A stretch of 64,000 nucleotides of DNA from Azorinus chamasolen (Eukaryota > Mollusca > Bivalvia > Cardiida > Solecurtidae): the NCBI GenBank assembly GCA_963576725.1, contig OY755242.1:6242240-6306239 (forward strand), given 5' to 3'. The position numbers were made by a program, and so were the translations under genes. A model generated the notes under the pieces. That model ran no database searches. It was not told the DNA's origin and saw nothing but the letters and a program-made list of their open reading frames with translations. Below, in pieces: positions 49,948-61,482 of the stretch. Within the stretch, counting starts at the first letter, position 1. Each line of letters begins with the position of its first letter.

Positions 49948-50256
49948 CTGCCAAGGCGGCACTCTCCTTGTCATCCTTCCTTTTGTTTGCCTTACGTCTT
50001 TGTGCTTGTGATTTTGTTCATGTGTGGAGTGTTTGTCTCTAGTTCTGGTGTGTCTGTTGGTGTTTTCAGTGTTCATCTCGTGTGCGAGTGTGCGTTTGGG
50101 TGTGTGGTTGTGTGTGTGTGTGTGTGCGCGCGCGTGCGTGCGTGCGTGTGCGTGCGCGCGTTTGTGTGTGTGTGTGTGATTCTATTTATCGGTGTTTTGG
50201 TGGTAGTTGCGTCTTGTATGTGTCTTTGCCTGCTTGACTTTACTATTTTTCCATTT
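49948..50256 (+). mobile_element. PLE-II terminal repeat, right part, with expanded GT/GC tract
   Basis: CCAAGGCGGCACTCTCCTTG, CCTTCCTTTTGTTTGCC, then GTGTGTGTGTGCGCGCGCGT at about 50110-50180, ending CTTGACTTTACTATTTTTCC. It lacks the AAACCGGTTT half. The 134-codon frame over it is not a gene. Confidence 0.85.
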
Positions 50257-50879
50257 ATATATCATTTTATTAAGATATATTACTTCTATAGGCCACTAGA
50301 ATACCATGATACTATTTATGTTAATATCCATGTTAAAGGTAGAATTTGAGAGTTTGGTGATGCTGATATATCATCTGTAATTCTGTCAGCAGATAGTATA
50401 TTATATATATTGTAATTTATTATATTTCAGAGTGAGTTTAAAAAGATTCGTATAGCAGACGTCGTGTTATGGTAATTTCACTCGTACAACCTCCTCGCAT
50501 TCATTCAACATGGACGCAAGCGCATGTTTCTGCAGTGCATAAAATGAGATGTTGTCTCCGTCTTTAATTAAATGCCAATTTCATTTTTCAGTAGCAATGA
50601 TAACGTTATTGAAAGGAATCTCTTGAAACATATAATTTTAATTGTTCAAACATTTTAACTGCATTCTAGTCAGTATTCATTCCCGGATATTTTATCATAA
50701 ACCAATTAACATGTATATGCAATACCTCATACACTAGATGTTAGAACATAAGTAAAAGTTGAACATTTTGATGATTTTGTTCTGACATTAGCAAAACATT
50801 TGACATTATGTTGCACAGAGGACTGGTAGACAAGTTAAGAAGCACGGACACTCTGACACACTCATGCCCCGGTTAAAAA
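50257..50879. other. Non-coding, no gene seen
   Basis: AT-rich; nothing recognised. Confidence 0.45.
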
Positions 50880-51260
50880 CCTACATATCTTATAGGAGGC
50901 AACAAGTAGTAATAAACGGTAAATGATCTGATCGGACAAAAATATAGTAGGTGATCCCCAGGGATCCATCCTAGGACCGATATTATGTCAAATAGATATG
51001 GAGTTTTGATATTAGTTCAAATATTCGTCTCGATGCGGACGCCACGAGTCTGTATCTTATAGTTACTCACGCAAAGCGTGCAGCTGATATTCTGCAAGAT
51101 GATACTGAACATGTTTCCGAATGGGCAAGGACATGGCTAGTTACATCTAATCCGTCAAAAACTGTCTCTCTTCTAATTTGTAGAAAGGTAAAAGGACCAA
51201 ATCAGCTTACAATTTATATGTTTAATAAAAACGCGTCGGAAGTTGCAAACCGAAAACAGA
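50880..51260 (+). pseudogene. Non-LTR retrotransposon RT fragment
   Basis: Reads GDPQGSILGPILCQIDMEF, then RLDADATSLY-like residues, ADILQDDTEHVSEWARTWLV and TSNPSKTVSLLICRK across small frame changes. This is the motif B to motif C and following region of LINE RTs (GVPQGSxLGP, ADDTxLY, NPxKT), with the second Asp of the ADD motif lost. No endonuclease, tail or poly(A) was identified. Confidence 0.8.
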
Positions 51261-51394
51261 GTAGTTATTTTTAACTATTGCCCTTTGCATAGACATATTA
51301 TCTACATTACATGTACAACTAAAGTACGACAGATAATAAACATCATAACATCATATCATCGATCGTAAGCCACTTGAAATAATCAATTTGACTT

Positions 51395-51705
51395 ATTTTA
51401 CATCGCGGTTGATGTAGATTAGTCGGAGAGATTGTGTGCTTATTTACACTGTTTGTCTTATATTGGGATGGAATACGTGTGCGGTTGGACGTACCTAAAC
51501 CGGTTTAAACTCCCAATGACAATTGTCGCTGACCGTTCAAATGCGGTACTTCCATCATTTTCCCTATAGTTTGTTATGCATTTGTGCGTCTCCTTGTGTC
51601 TTTTGATATGCATGTATATTTGCTGATTTTTGTTGTGATGCTGTGCGGCCAGCTGCGTGTTGTTATGTGGTGTTTCCTGCATGACTCATACATGTACTTT
51701 TATAA
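51395..51705 (+). mobile_element. PLE-I terminal repeat
   Basis: CATCGCGGTTGATGTAGATT, TTATTTACACTGTTTGTC, AAACCGGTTT, AATGACAATTGTCGCTGACC stem, TTCAAATGCGGTACTTCC, GGTGTTTCCTGCATGACTC, GTACTTTTA. A diverged copy, so older than those at 16.9-20.7 kb. Confidence 0.85.
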
Positions 51706-52257
51706 CACCAATTGCGGATTTCGAAGTTGAATTTGGGATAATTGCATTAATTCTACAAACCATTACCCTGAAAGTATACACAAAAGAAACCGCACGAATT
51801 GCAACTAAACGTGGGTCGGTAAATAATCACAACAATGAGATCAGCTAGGAGATAAATGAGCTTACACCTCAATAGATAACCTCTACGATCCCAAATCTTG
51901 TTGGAGACGTCTTAAGATATGATTTAAGTTCGAACAGTTAGCTCAAGAACCCATTTAAACGCTAAATCGATATTACCTTCTGTTATTGTGCAATGGAACA
52001 CATTGCTTGAATAGTTGAAATGCTACAGACTGAGCACACCTGTAAATCTATGCCTGTCGCTCTCTCTCTCTGATCTTCCCCCTCTCTCTCTTGCTCTCTC
52101 ATTCACTCATTCGCTATCTAATTGTTCACTCTCATTCTTTGAGTATGTGTATGTTTTGTTTAGTTTGACTGTCATTTTTCTATGTACTTTAGTATTACGC
52201 TGTAGGGGAAGGGCCTTATCTAATTTGAAAAGAAAATCATGAAATGAGATATGTTGT
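51706..52257. other. Non-coding with a CT-rich tract
   Basis: 52048-52102 is CT-rich (CTCTCTCTCTCTGATC, CTCTCTCTCTTGCTC). No gene recognised. Confidence 0.45.
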
Positions 52258-52480
52258 TTGGCGGTAGTAAAAAGCCGCCCTGTACTTCATTCTCAGTGTT
52301 GTTAAATTTCCTTGTCCTTGGGGATCATTAGTTTTGATGTTATTACTTTTGAAAATGGAATACTGCTGAAGCCGGTAAGAGTAGTGTTGTACTTTTAATT
52401 ACTACTCATGAACGGACTCAATAAAACCGAGTCTGCAATTTTCTCCTTTTGCATTTCTACTTTTGCTTTTGAAGGATCAC
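52258..52480 (-). repeat. Dispersed repeat, copy 2 (inverted partner at 26028)
   Basis: TAAAAAGCCGCCCTGTACTT, CATTCTCAGTGTTGTT, AATTACTACTCATGAACGGA, CTCAATAAAACCGAGTCTGC and AATTTTCTCCTTTTGC are reverse-complement counterparts of the copy at 26028-26255. Confidence 0.8.
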
Positions 52481-54384
52481 CCATTTTCAGAATATTAACT
52501 AAATACCACCCTGCAACCTTGCCATTTTCTTTGTTTGACCCCATTTTAACCCGTATAACGCATGTTTTCTTTATTTCTTTTATGTTTCTTATTTAATGTT
52601 TAGTATGTATTTTAATCTTCCGAATATGTTGCACACAGTATTATGTGCAATAATGTGACAGTTGGAAAACACATGACCTCCATCGGACAGAGTCTATACT
52701 AGCAAACTTTCCTTCCGATCAAATCCGATTTCTCAAGATGATTATGTTCAATAATATGTGGTTTCATGTTTTTGGAACTAAATTAAGTTTTCTGTGCACT
52801 ACTTTACATGTAGCATTCTCTGCCTTTCTAGAGAGTGGTTAAAACATGACCCTGTAACTCGAACCCATTTCCACTGTAACTGAAATAGATTATATTATAT
52901 GTAACAAATTATAAAGTAAGTAAGAAATTTATGCATGTGACAATCTTTACAAGCCACTAAAGGTATAGCGTTGCATGTATGCATGTATATGCAATCATTA
53001 TGAAAACCCAATATGTATTAGCTTGATACAAAATGCCGGTTCTTTTCTTGGAAAGGATATTTACAGGAGACTGGAAGAGCCCTCTGATCAGTCAGAACTG
53101 TTTGTTAACCACTGTAAGTCAATGGTTTATACCAGTATATTCTTTGTTTGAGGTGCACCCCTGCTTACACAATGACAAATGAATGGGATGATTTGGACGG
53201 GTGTGTTGTAAATAAAATGGTTGTGATTGGTGTTTTAATGGAAAAAAAAGTATTAAAATACATCCAATCATTTATTACAATGACAACTGAATTCCTACCT
53301 GTCTCGCTTGGAGGCTAATAACGGAAATGCTGTAAATCAATGAGACGAATTTAGTATATAAATTTGCAAGGTCAGGCCTTCATGGCGCCATGAAAATTTC
53401 AGCGGTAGTGTGCAAGACCTGGTGAGAAATACGAATCTTTGATTTCCTGCTTAGTATTCCCTCCAATTTTAGATTATTTCTATGTTTCTATTTTAGACAT
53501 GTGGTTAAGCTATTTATAAATATTGTAACAAACAGGGAACAGGGAAACTCGGTCAATCGCATTTGGGCATAACCGAGCAATCTCACACTTGTCACCAATT
53601 AACCTTACTGATAGCTAAATCCTTACAACTCTACACTGAATGTGAGGTTATCCCCTGAAAAAAAAGATAGCTAGGTTAGTTTTCAATTGTTGTTGATAAA
53701 TTAAATTAAACGACCCACAAGTGCAAAACATAGATGACCAATTTGATATGCCACAAAATAGGATACTGTGTTTTACTAGCAGACGTCATGTAGCTTTCAC
53801 ATATCATCCTTTTACATTTTACAGCATGTAGATTTCAAATAAAATATGACGTCCATTATTATCATCAGAACTTATGCAGATATCAAATATTATACTCTTA
53901 TTGTTCTAGCAAGCATTATGCAACATTTACGTTAAAGTGTTTTCTGTTTCGCATTGTCAGTGTCGGGAAACTTTATGACCATATGAATCTAGTGTATCTG
54001 AGTCTGTTCCTTTTTATCATTGTTTCAAATTAGAGAGTCAGTTTTATTTGACGTGTTTGGTGAGATATTTTATTGTACGGAGAATTTAGACATATTTCAG
54101 ATATCAATTTCCGCGCATTGACGACACTACATAAAAGTATAGTTACATACTCTCAGAAATCTGAAAGAAAGAGCAACCGAGGATGTCGAATTAGTTTCAA
54201 CTGTCATCGTTGTATGCCTCTCTCTGAATTATCCGTCAATGTCTTTTGTCGTACGTCACACATTTATTTGCTGTTCGTACACTTTTCATAGAGCCATGAA
54301 ACGTTAATGGATATCTAAGTATCACAGTAAGGTCTCGCTAATACGACCACATAATGTAATAACTTAGGAGTCTGAAAATGAGAT
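52481..54384. other. Long non-coding stretch, no gene seen
   Basis: AT-rich. 53070-53115 has an eroded H2 core (GAGCCCTCTGATCAGTCAGA then CTGTTTGTTAACC). The short frames show no motif. Confidence 0.5.
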
Positions 54385-54478
54385 AGGATGCTTAATGCAG
54401 TGCAGTGCAAAGGTAGTGTGGAAAGCTCCCATAGAAACGTGTGTCCTGATTTGAGCTACCACCTGCTTCAGAAATGCG
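54385..54478. repeat. H3-type hairpin MITE, eroded
   Basis: GCTTAATGCAGTGCAGTGCA, AGTGTGGAAAGCTCCC, then GATTTGAGCTACCACCTGCT. The left outer arm is partly duplicated. Confidence 0.6.
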
Positions 54479-54744
54479 GAAATATACTTACGTATAGTAG
54501 TCAGAGCAATACGTTACTGTATATGAACTTAAACATGGTATTGATATGCATCAAATACTACTAGAGTCAGAGGCAACGCTTCATATCGCTACAGGGCCCT
54601 GAAGTTCTCAAGACTGGGACGCACAATGTCTTTGGCAATAGATAGTACTCGGTCATAAAGTGCGGCACAATGGAGGACATACATCTGCATATGCATTGCC
54701 CTGACTTCTGATTCGTTCAAGTTATTTGTACATTAATGAAAGAA
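54479..54744. other. Non-coding spacer
   Basis: Nothing recognised. Confidence 0.4.
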
Positions 54745-54852
54745 TTCCAAACAGTTTAGACCCTAATCAGACGCCGAGTTATTCGACGCCTCATCAGGAT
54801 CTAACCTGTCTGTAAATGCGAGTCCATGTAGCGCTTAACACGAGAAGGGTTA
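54745..54852. repeat. H1-type hairpin core with MITE end
   Basis: AAACAGTTTAGACCCTAATC, AGACGCCGAGTTATTCGACG, CCTCATCAGGATCTAACCTG, then GCTTAACACGAGAAGGGTTAA at the right, so a TTAA shell end is kept on that side. Confidence 0.7.
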
Positions 54853-55114
54853 ACCAATATTTCTGTCAAAACAAGTAAGATTATAGTTCTTAATGATTCA
54901 AGATGACAGAATTATGCATATATCCATTGCGTTCGTGTCATCCCCAATTTGTACAAATGTCACAAAAATAATATAAAGGCTTCCACTTTCGAATGCTGTA
55001 TGAATAAATAAATATGTTTATCTGACAGAGAATTGTAATCTATCTACACTAAACAGTTTGGACATTATGATCAGAGTTGGGTTCAATTGTGATTTTAGAT
55101 CTAAGATCTAGATT
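54853..55114. other. Non-coding spacer
   Basis: Nothing recognised. Confidence 0.4.
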
Positions 55115-55480
55115 TGTGTCACCTGCCGAGAGGCAGTGTGTTTCTTAGGGATCTCTTTTCCGTCATCTGTATGTATGTATGTATGTATGTATGTATGTAT
55201 GTATGTATGTCTATCTGTCCTGTCTGTCTGTCTGTCTGTATGTCCGTCACACTTTCTTTTTTGGCTGTCATTTCTAAACTAATCATTATAGAGCTTTCCA
55301 TTTTCACATGTGTCTTCCTCTCATTGAGACCATTGATGTAACTAAGGTCCATCACTCTGCATGCAACACTGTTTGAGTTATTCCCTTTTGTTCTGAGTTT
55401 CGCACTCCAACATATCTACAGTTTTTGTGTCAGATGCGAGCAGGTGATACATGTGTTCCTCCGAACACTCTTGTTATTAC
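55115..55480 (+). repeat. Dispersed repeat with expanded GTAT and CTGT tracts
   Basis: Partner of 23805-24096 in inverted orientation: GTGTCACCTGCCGAGAGGCA, then (GTAT) about ten times at 55169-55210, (CTGT)n, GTCCGTCACACTTTCTTTTT, ATTATAGAGCTTTCC, and the end GTGTTCCTCCGAACACTCTT. The open frames across the tract are artefacts of it. Confidence 0.85.
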
Positions 55481-55826
55481 ATCATGTCGCTCATATTGTC
55501 AATAGAACTGATGAAATGCTCTTACATCTGGTAGTATTGAAGCAATAATTTAACAGAGAAACTGTATGAGCAGTATGGTCAGTTGTTGCTCTGTTTGCTA
55601 ATGAATAAAATATATCGAAATATATATATGTCATGATCCTAATGTCCTCTGTTCACAATTCCACTATCAAATTAGCTTATTGATATCTATACAGTCATTG
55701 TTTTCTTAACTGAATATTCATTAGATTAATAATATACGTTACTCAGTGGCATCAGAACCTCATATATACAATATTATATAATCCGGGTATATAAACAGGA
55801 CATCTGATTAGTATCGATGCCGAACT
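55481..55826. other. Non-coding with an eroded H2 right arm
   Basis: GAGCAGTATGGTCAGTTGTT, GCTCTGTTTGCTAATGAATA at 55568-55608 resembles the H2 right border. Confidence 0.45.
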
Positions 55827-56040
55827 TTAACCCTTTCACTGCCAAACTCTGTCGTCTGCTAACTTTGTCGTCTGGTACAAATTTTCATTATTTTGATTTT
55901 CTTCATTTTTGTTTCAAAACATAGTAACAGTAACAAACAGTTTGGATCCTGATGAGACGCCGAGTTACTCGGCGTCTCACCTGGATCCAAACTGTTTGCA
56001 TAGGTAATTTCAGATCCGGCATTGGCGGCAAAAGGGTTAA
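55827..56040 (+). mobile_element. Complete TTAA MITE, CTTTCGCTGC family, 214 bp
   Basis: TTAACCCTTTCACTGCCAAA at the left, ATTGGCGGCAAAAGGGTTAA at the right. Inside: GTCGTCTGCTAACTTTGTCG, TTTGTTTCAAAACATAGTAA, and an almost perfect H1 core (AACAGTTTGGATCCTGATGA, GACGCCGAGTTACTCGGCGT, CTCACCTGGATCCAAACTGT). It is the reference copy for 8457, 13340, 25020 and 30932. Confidence 0.95.
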
Positions 56041-57214
56041 AACAGATGGTTACTAAGACAGATGGAAGAATTGCAAAAAGCTCCCAAAGTGTAAGCCTAA
56101 TCCTAGGTGAAATACATGCAGAAAGCTGAATAACTTCCACCCTCTTTAAAGTATCATCCTGTCTAACAAGAGTCTACTTTACTAAAGGTTCGGTTTAGAG
56201 GATGTTTTACTATGTTGATACTTACCCTCCCTCCGTCCCTACGTTCACGTTGCATTGACACATGTACATAACGATTGAACACGAGAAAAACTTAGCATTC
56301 TACTGGTGACTTTGTGACCCAGATCAGATACCGAATAATTCCAATGGTTTATTTGAATTATAAAAACGAGAAAGTTATTCAGCGTTATAAGATGAAAAGG
56401 TGTGTCATTTAAGGTCCGTGAACAACAACTAAGTCAGAAACAATCTACATGTACATGAGTTGAAGGTGAATGCCACGTCCCACGTCCACTTCCACCCAAA
56501 CCCACCCATCCCACCTCAAGCCACAAACATTTACACAAAACGCCAGTAAGATTTCCGACATTTGATATAATAGACCCATTATGTATCTAACAATCCGAAA
56601 GAAATATATATTCAGGGTATGTATAAATGTTTAACTTAGCCAATAATTATTCTCATGAATGTGTACGCATACAATGTGCAATTTGTGTAGTCAATCGTGA
56701 GAGCAACACATCAATGATTTATAAGGAAACGAATAAAGAGGCTACATACAAGTTACATTCCAGCTTGGCACAGAAGCACGTTTCAATCTTTATCTAACGC
56801 AGTTGGGCATCGTGATCTTAATCCAGCTTGTCGCGATTTGACTGTCATTTGCAAACACTTTGGTTTCAGAGTAAATGTCACCCAGATCCCAGTTGGGTGC
56901 CTCTCGGGTAGTTCTCTGTTTTTGACAACTCCGAAGAGAGTGACCATTGCAAGTTGAGCTGTCGCCAATAGCTACCACATAATAATGAGTAAACACTTTA
57001 ATTAATTAATGTGCATACCCGAAATGCTGACATTAGCTGAATCGTTACGATAGGCTTTGTTTGTTATCATAGAAAAATGTAGAACCAAACCGTTAAAATC
57101 AAATAAGTAAAGAGAGCAGAGCCAGATGGCTTCTACAGGAAAACGTTCACTATGAAGTACACGACATTATTGCAGAGATTAACCCCCGCCTATCAATCGT
57201 GACCAAGATATCAT
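56041..57214. other. Non-coding stretch
   Basis: 56100-56145 keeps ACATGCAGAAAGCTGAATAA, an H3 scrap. Two overlapping minus-strand frames at 56783-56996 have no motif. No gene. Confidence 0.45.
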
Positions 57215-57330
57215 GTGCAAACAGCTTGGATCCAGATGAGAGTAGGCGTCGTGTCAGGATCCAAACTGTGTGACAGTCGGCCAGTGTTTGTTTAAAAAGC
57301 TTGAACGAATCATATAGGAAATCATCTGAT
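57215..57330. repeat. H1-type core with second shell tail
   Basis: GCAAACAGCTTGGATCCAGA, GAGTAGGCGTCGTGTCAGGA, TCCAAACTGTGTGACAGTCG, then TTTAAAAAGCTTGAACGAAT. One inner arm is deleted. Confidence 0.7.
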
Positions 57331-58329
57331 CCGGATCTACTTTGTTCGTAAAAGCGTCCAAATGCGTTTCTATGAAAATAAACTAATTGATATATTCCAC
57401 GGTTGGTTATCACTCATGTTTTCCGCTGCATTAGAGGACGTGTTCGGCACCATCTGTCGACTATTGTTTCATATCTCCCGCGTCCATTAGCGCGCCGTTT
57501 ATCATCCATCTGTTATCTGAAACCTTAAAGATTTCTACTTTGAAATAGTGCATCTTACAAATGCGTTTGTCGTGTTCATAGAAACAGAATTATGTTTAGG
57601 GTGTTTAAACCAAAGTGGTATCTGCTTAAAATGTGGGTTGTTACGATATTGCTTAGTTTCTATTCGATTCATCGTTTAGAAACAAATTACCGAGAGTCAA
57701 ACAGCTTGGAATGTTAATGAGATGCCAAATTAAATAGTTTAAACATATTTTTATTTCAGTAATTACACAAAGTCACAAATAACATAGATATATTAATACA
57801 GTGTCAAAATGAACGAATAAAAGTCTTATATAGTTTCTTTCCTAGGTGGGACGTACAATTACTGACGCTGGAGGACATGGTGGTTTTATTACAGTAGGAC
57901 CCCCCTGAAGCAAACATTAATAGTAGTCGCCATGGAGAGACTCTATTGGGCGTGTTAGACTGTAGGTATGATCCAGAAATCAAATCTAATTTATAAATGT
58001 ACATGTATAACGTTTTTAACATACTCAATTAAATAGAAAATACATAAATGTTGATATTAATTAGTGTTTCAACTGGGTCCAAGCTATTTGCAAAAGCCAG
58101 TCTGCTCGAGAATGACAGGATAAGTGTTTATGGCTAAATGGTAGCCACTAACAATACGTTCTATATAAGTAGACATATTTGAGACTATTTAAGAGAATCA
58201 TTCTTGCGAAAGTGTTGAAAACATCAAAACCTAAATTGGATGTTTCAGGAATGTATAGTCTAACTGTCTGATACAACAGTAGACAAATATATTTAACCCT
58301 TAATATGCTAAACACGACCTGATCAGCAT
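57331..58329. other. Non-coding stretch
   Basis: Scraps of H1 cores at 57698-57725 (CAAACAGCTTGGAATG) and 58065-58090 (GGGTCCAAGCTATTTGC). No gene. Confidence 0.45.
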
Positions 58330-58445
58330 TTGCATACAGCTTGGACCCAGATGAGACGCCGAGTAACTCGGCGTCTCATCAGGATCCAAGCTGTTTGACA
58401 TTCGGTCAGTAGTTTCTCAAAGGTTTGAACGAATTGTAAACATCA
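58330..58445. repeat. H1-type core, near-perfect, with second shell tail
   Basis: GCATACAGCTTGGACCCAGA, TGAGACGCCGAGTAACTCGG, CGTCTCATCAGGATCCAAGC, TGTTTGACATTCGGTCAGTA, GTTTCTCAAAGGTTTGAACG. TTAACCCTTAATATGC lies upstream at 58293 and may be the shell's left end. Confidence 0.8.
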
Positions 58446-58551
58446 AGAGTTTCTCCATATCAGTATTTTAGCAGACAACAATTCTATACAACACGATCAG
58501 TGTTAATACGTTCTGTGTATTTGTTAAAGACGTATCGGCTGTGGAATTGTA
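58446..58551. other. Non-coding spacer
   Basis: Nothing recognised. Confidence 0.4.
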
Positions 58552-58780
58552 TTAACCCATTACCTCATAGGCTATTTTAGATACAACCTCTTTGAATAAA
58601 TCTATCGAAAAGGAGCATTTACTTGAGAAAAAGATTTTTTTTAGAATTTTGTAGTTTGAAACCATAGTGATAAATAGAGCATTTGCTCCTATAGGAGCAA
58701 ATGCTCTATTTATCACAATGGTTTCACAAAGTGACTTTTACAGAGTCGCCAAAAGTCGTCAATATGAGGGAAAGGGTTAA
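58552..58780. mobile_element. TTAA MITE with 28-bp hairpin, 229 bp (inverted copy)
   Basis: TTAACCCATTACCTC at the left, GAGGGAAAGGGTTAA at the right. It contains TAAATAGAGCATTTGCTCC and its mirror, and CAAAGTGACTTTTACAGAGT. It is the reverse complement of 11718-11946, with the same total length. Confidence 0.9.
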
Positions 58781-58845
58781 ATTGGTCTACAGTAGAACCT
58801 AGCCAAAGCGCCCATTAATTTATTGAATATATGTGTCTCAAGAAG

Positions 58846-58940
58846 CAGATGGTTGTTTAATGCATGGCAAATGTAATGCAGAGAGATCGTGTAATAGCTT
58901 TCTGCATTACTTTTGACCTGCATTAAGCTACGGACATATA
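58846..58940. mobile_element. H3-type hairpin MITE
   Basis: AGATGGTTGTTTAATGCATG, AAATGTAATGCAGAGAGATC, TAGCTTTCTGCATTACTTTT, GACCTGCATTAAGCTACGG. Both arms are well kept. Confidence 0.8.
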
Positions 58941-59588
58941 TTAATTAGTTATCTTTTGATTACATGTTCTACTGTATTTCTAGTGTGTAACGCAGTACTT
59001 TTTTCCCAGGTTGCAGATTGGAAACAATCTCTAACATGATTGTCCAATCACAAACATGTACCCGTGAAATAGGACGTATGATAATGCTTTTATAAAAAGA
59101 AGTATACGTAAGTTTCCTATCTGTGTTAAGATTTAATTTTTGAAAGCCTTGGAGAATCGTTATCGGTACCCCTTAAAAATACCCCTTATAAAGTTAGCGG
59201 TGAATAGCTTAGGGGTTAAACAATATACCGATAGAAATAATCGTAGTTAAAAAACTTAGATTCTTCCTCAATAGCTAATTAACCTTTTAGAATTTGACTT
59301 CATGTATTACGAGTATAGATTTTTTGTAATAATAAGTAGAAGACCTCTCTCAATGTCGAGGTCAGAAACTGAAAGGTCATTGCCAAACACCAAGGTCAAA
59401 TTTCAGATTTATATAATTCTAATTCGGAAGCAGCAGACTTACAACAGGACTTTATAATTATGTTACATGCTTACTTATGCCAGATGTAACGCTTGGGTTT
59501 GGATGAAATCAATGTCACACTTCGAAATTAATGTCGCACTCCGAAATCAATGTCACACATTTGAGGAACATGAATGTTTTAGTTAAGG
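58941..59588. other. Non-coding, no gene seen
   Basis: A small 20-bp direct repeat occurs at 59507-59550 (AATCAATGTCACAC, TTCGAAATTAATGTCGCAC, TCCGAAATCAATGTCACAC). Otherwise unremarkable. Confidence 0.45.
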
Positions 59589-59757
59589 AATAATAAATTC
59601 ATACCAGTGTTTTATCGTGCAATCGAACACTGGTAGGAGTTGAGATGCGTAGTAATTAAATTACGAGGCCGATAGGCCGAGTGATTTAATTATAAGCATC
59701 TCAACGACCACCCGTGTTCGATTGCACGATAAAACACTGGTATAAATTTATTATTTC
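59589..59757. mobile_element. Foldback MITE, about 169 bp
   Basis: AATAAATTCATACCAGTGTT pairs with AACACTGGTATAAATTTATT. The inner arms GTTGAGATGC and GCATCTCAAC pair, and the loop is ACGAGGCCGATAGGCCGAG. The stem is long and well conserved, suggesting recent origin. Confidence 0.85.
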
Positions 59758-60852
59758 GATTCTAACACTTCAATTTAACTATAATTTTCACCGCCACAAC
59801 GGCACTACGTTTCTTGTCGTACGAATTTCGAAGCCATATTACGTCACGTTACGCCGTTACAGCTCGTGCGGTGTTTTATTGAGAATTCAAACATAGATAC
59901 GTCCCTTCTTTGTTTATGTAGATGTGTGCGCGAGGTGTGTTAGAATACATAATTAGTCATGAGGTCATTAGTTTATGGAGTAAAAGGGTTAACGCGCGTT
60001 ATACTTGCTACATTAAAGAACTCCGGAACCTGGTGTAGAAGACAAGACCTTATGTGTTTTATATCGAAGACTCCTATGTTACTCACCGATGTATGAGGCA
60101 TTACTATTTATTCGTATTGCGATTGAGTTTGGTAACAGTTCGGAACAGGCCGATGCCATTTAGTTGTAAACCAAACTATTATAGGTTCTCGATGAGGCCT
60201 GTTTATTTTGTATCACAGTGCCATCTTTCCATACAAGTTCATATTGCAAATTTCTTAAGAATTATTAAACTTAACCGATACACTATTTTATTGTTTTATT
60301 AAACATTGCAATGATTATAGAGACTATCACTTTAATCAAACAGTGATAGAAACCGCATCGAATTGTCTAACACTTCCCTCATAATCTGATAGATAAGTCA
60401 GAAAGCCATTGGTACCATTTTAACGTCTTTGGTATGAACTTCACGGGGATCTAGCGAAAATTAACCCTGATGTCATGAATGTTGATATAATCAATAATAG
60501 TTGCATGAAAATTTATTAGCTGAGTGTTCATAATATAATGACATACAAAATATAAACAACATGAAGGGACAGTGTGACCATGTACGAAACAGTAACATCA
60601 TATGTATACTAGTTCATTAGCAAACAAAGAACATCCTGGCCAGGCGGTTCCAATGGGGTCTACCTTGTTTGCAAAGGCGTAAAGGGAAAATGATTGATGT
60701 AGAAAACATTTCAAGACCTCTCTTACTGAGGTCTACAATATGTGCTAACGTCATATTGTAAATACACTGGGCACGGTATGACAGCAGTACCGGGTAACAT
60801 AGTAATAACCATTTACTTATTAATATTTATGTAAGACATAATGGCATCATGA
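59758..60852. other. Non-coding with an H2-type core at 60628-60690
   Basis: GCAAACAAAGAACATCCTGG, CCAGGCGGTTCCAATGGGGT, CTACCTTGTTTGCAAAGGCG, TAAAGGG. A GAGTAAAAGGGTTAA MITE end lies at 59979-59992. No gene. Confidence 0.5.
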
Positions 60853-61088
60853 AACCCTTCTCTTGCTGAAATCTAAAATACGTTTCTTCTTCTTTACCCA
60901 TGCCCTGTTGTATAATTACATAATTATATCTTCATTGTGTACATGTATTTCGCTGTGCAATCACTGCTGTGGAGTGCACTAGTTGCACAATCAACTTGTA
61001 AATAGTGCAGACCCTGTAGGAGCTGTCTCATCTGGGTCTTCACTATTTACATGTAGGTATATTGACGTGAATAGCAAGCGAAGGGTTA
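60853..61088 (+). mobile_element. MITE of the CCCTTCGCTTGCT family, copy 1
   Basis: AAACCCTTCTCTTGCTGAAA left end (TTAA degraded), CATGCCCTGTTGTATAATTA, TTTCGCTGTGCAATCACTGC, TTGTAAATAGTGCAGACCCT, GGAGCTGTCTCATCTGGGTC, TTCACTATTTAC, and right end GCAAGCGAAGGGTTAA. One arm of the inner hairpin is deleted. Confidence 0.85.
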
Positions 61089-61375
61089 ATCTATATGTAA
61101 ATATGGGAAGTCTGGGGCCTAACACAAACTGTAGAATTAGTAGTCGTCTGATATCTGGTTACCCTGTCTGAAGTGTCTTTCAAGGGCGTAGTTATGGAAT
61201 AAATGGTAGGCCACAGTCTTGTACTGAGGAATGTTCAATTACGTTTATCACAGTTCTGTTAAATGCGATCTGAGCTGGCTTGTATTTGGAAACATATTTG
61301 GTCCGACTTGACCTGGTTTCTACAGTAGAACCTGGCTTTGACGACCATTAAATACATGTCTAATTATTGGCTTGT
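61089..61375. other. Non-coding spacer
   Basis: Nothing recognised. Confidence 0.4.
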
Positions 61376-61482
61376 GAGGCACGTGGTAACTTATTGAAGG
61401 ACAAAAGTAATGCAGAAAGCTCCTACTGGATCTTTCTGCAATACGTTAGCCCTGCATTAAGCAACCACTTGCTTTGTAAGAC
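61376..61482. mobile_element. H3-type hairpin MITE
   Basis: GCACGTGGTAACTTATTGAA, AAAGTAATGCAGAAAGCTCC, TACTGGATCTTTCTGCAATA, CCCTGCATTAAGCAACCACT. The arms are imperfect inverses. Confidence 0.75.

Noticed and set aside
55119..55355. Frames with HTYIHTYIHTYI and MYVCMYVCMYVC repeats
   Set aside because: They translate a GTAT microsatellite inside a dispersed repeat.
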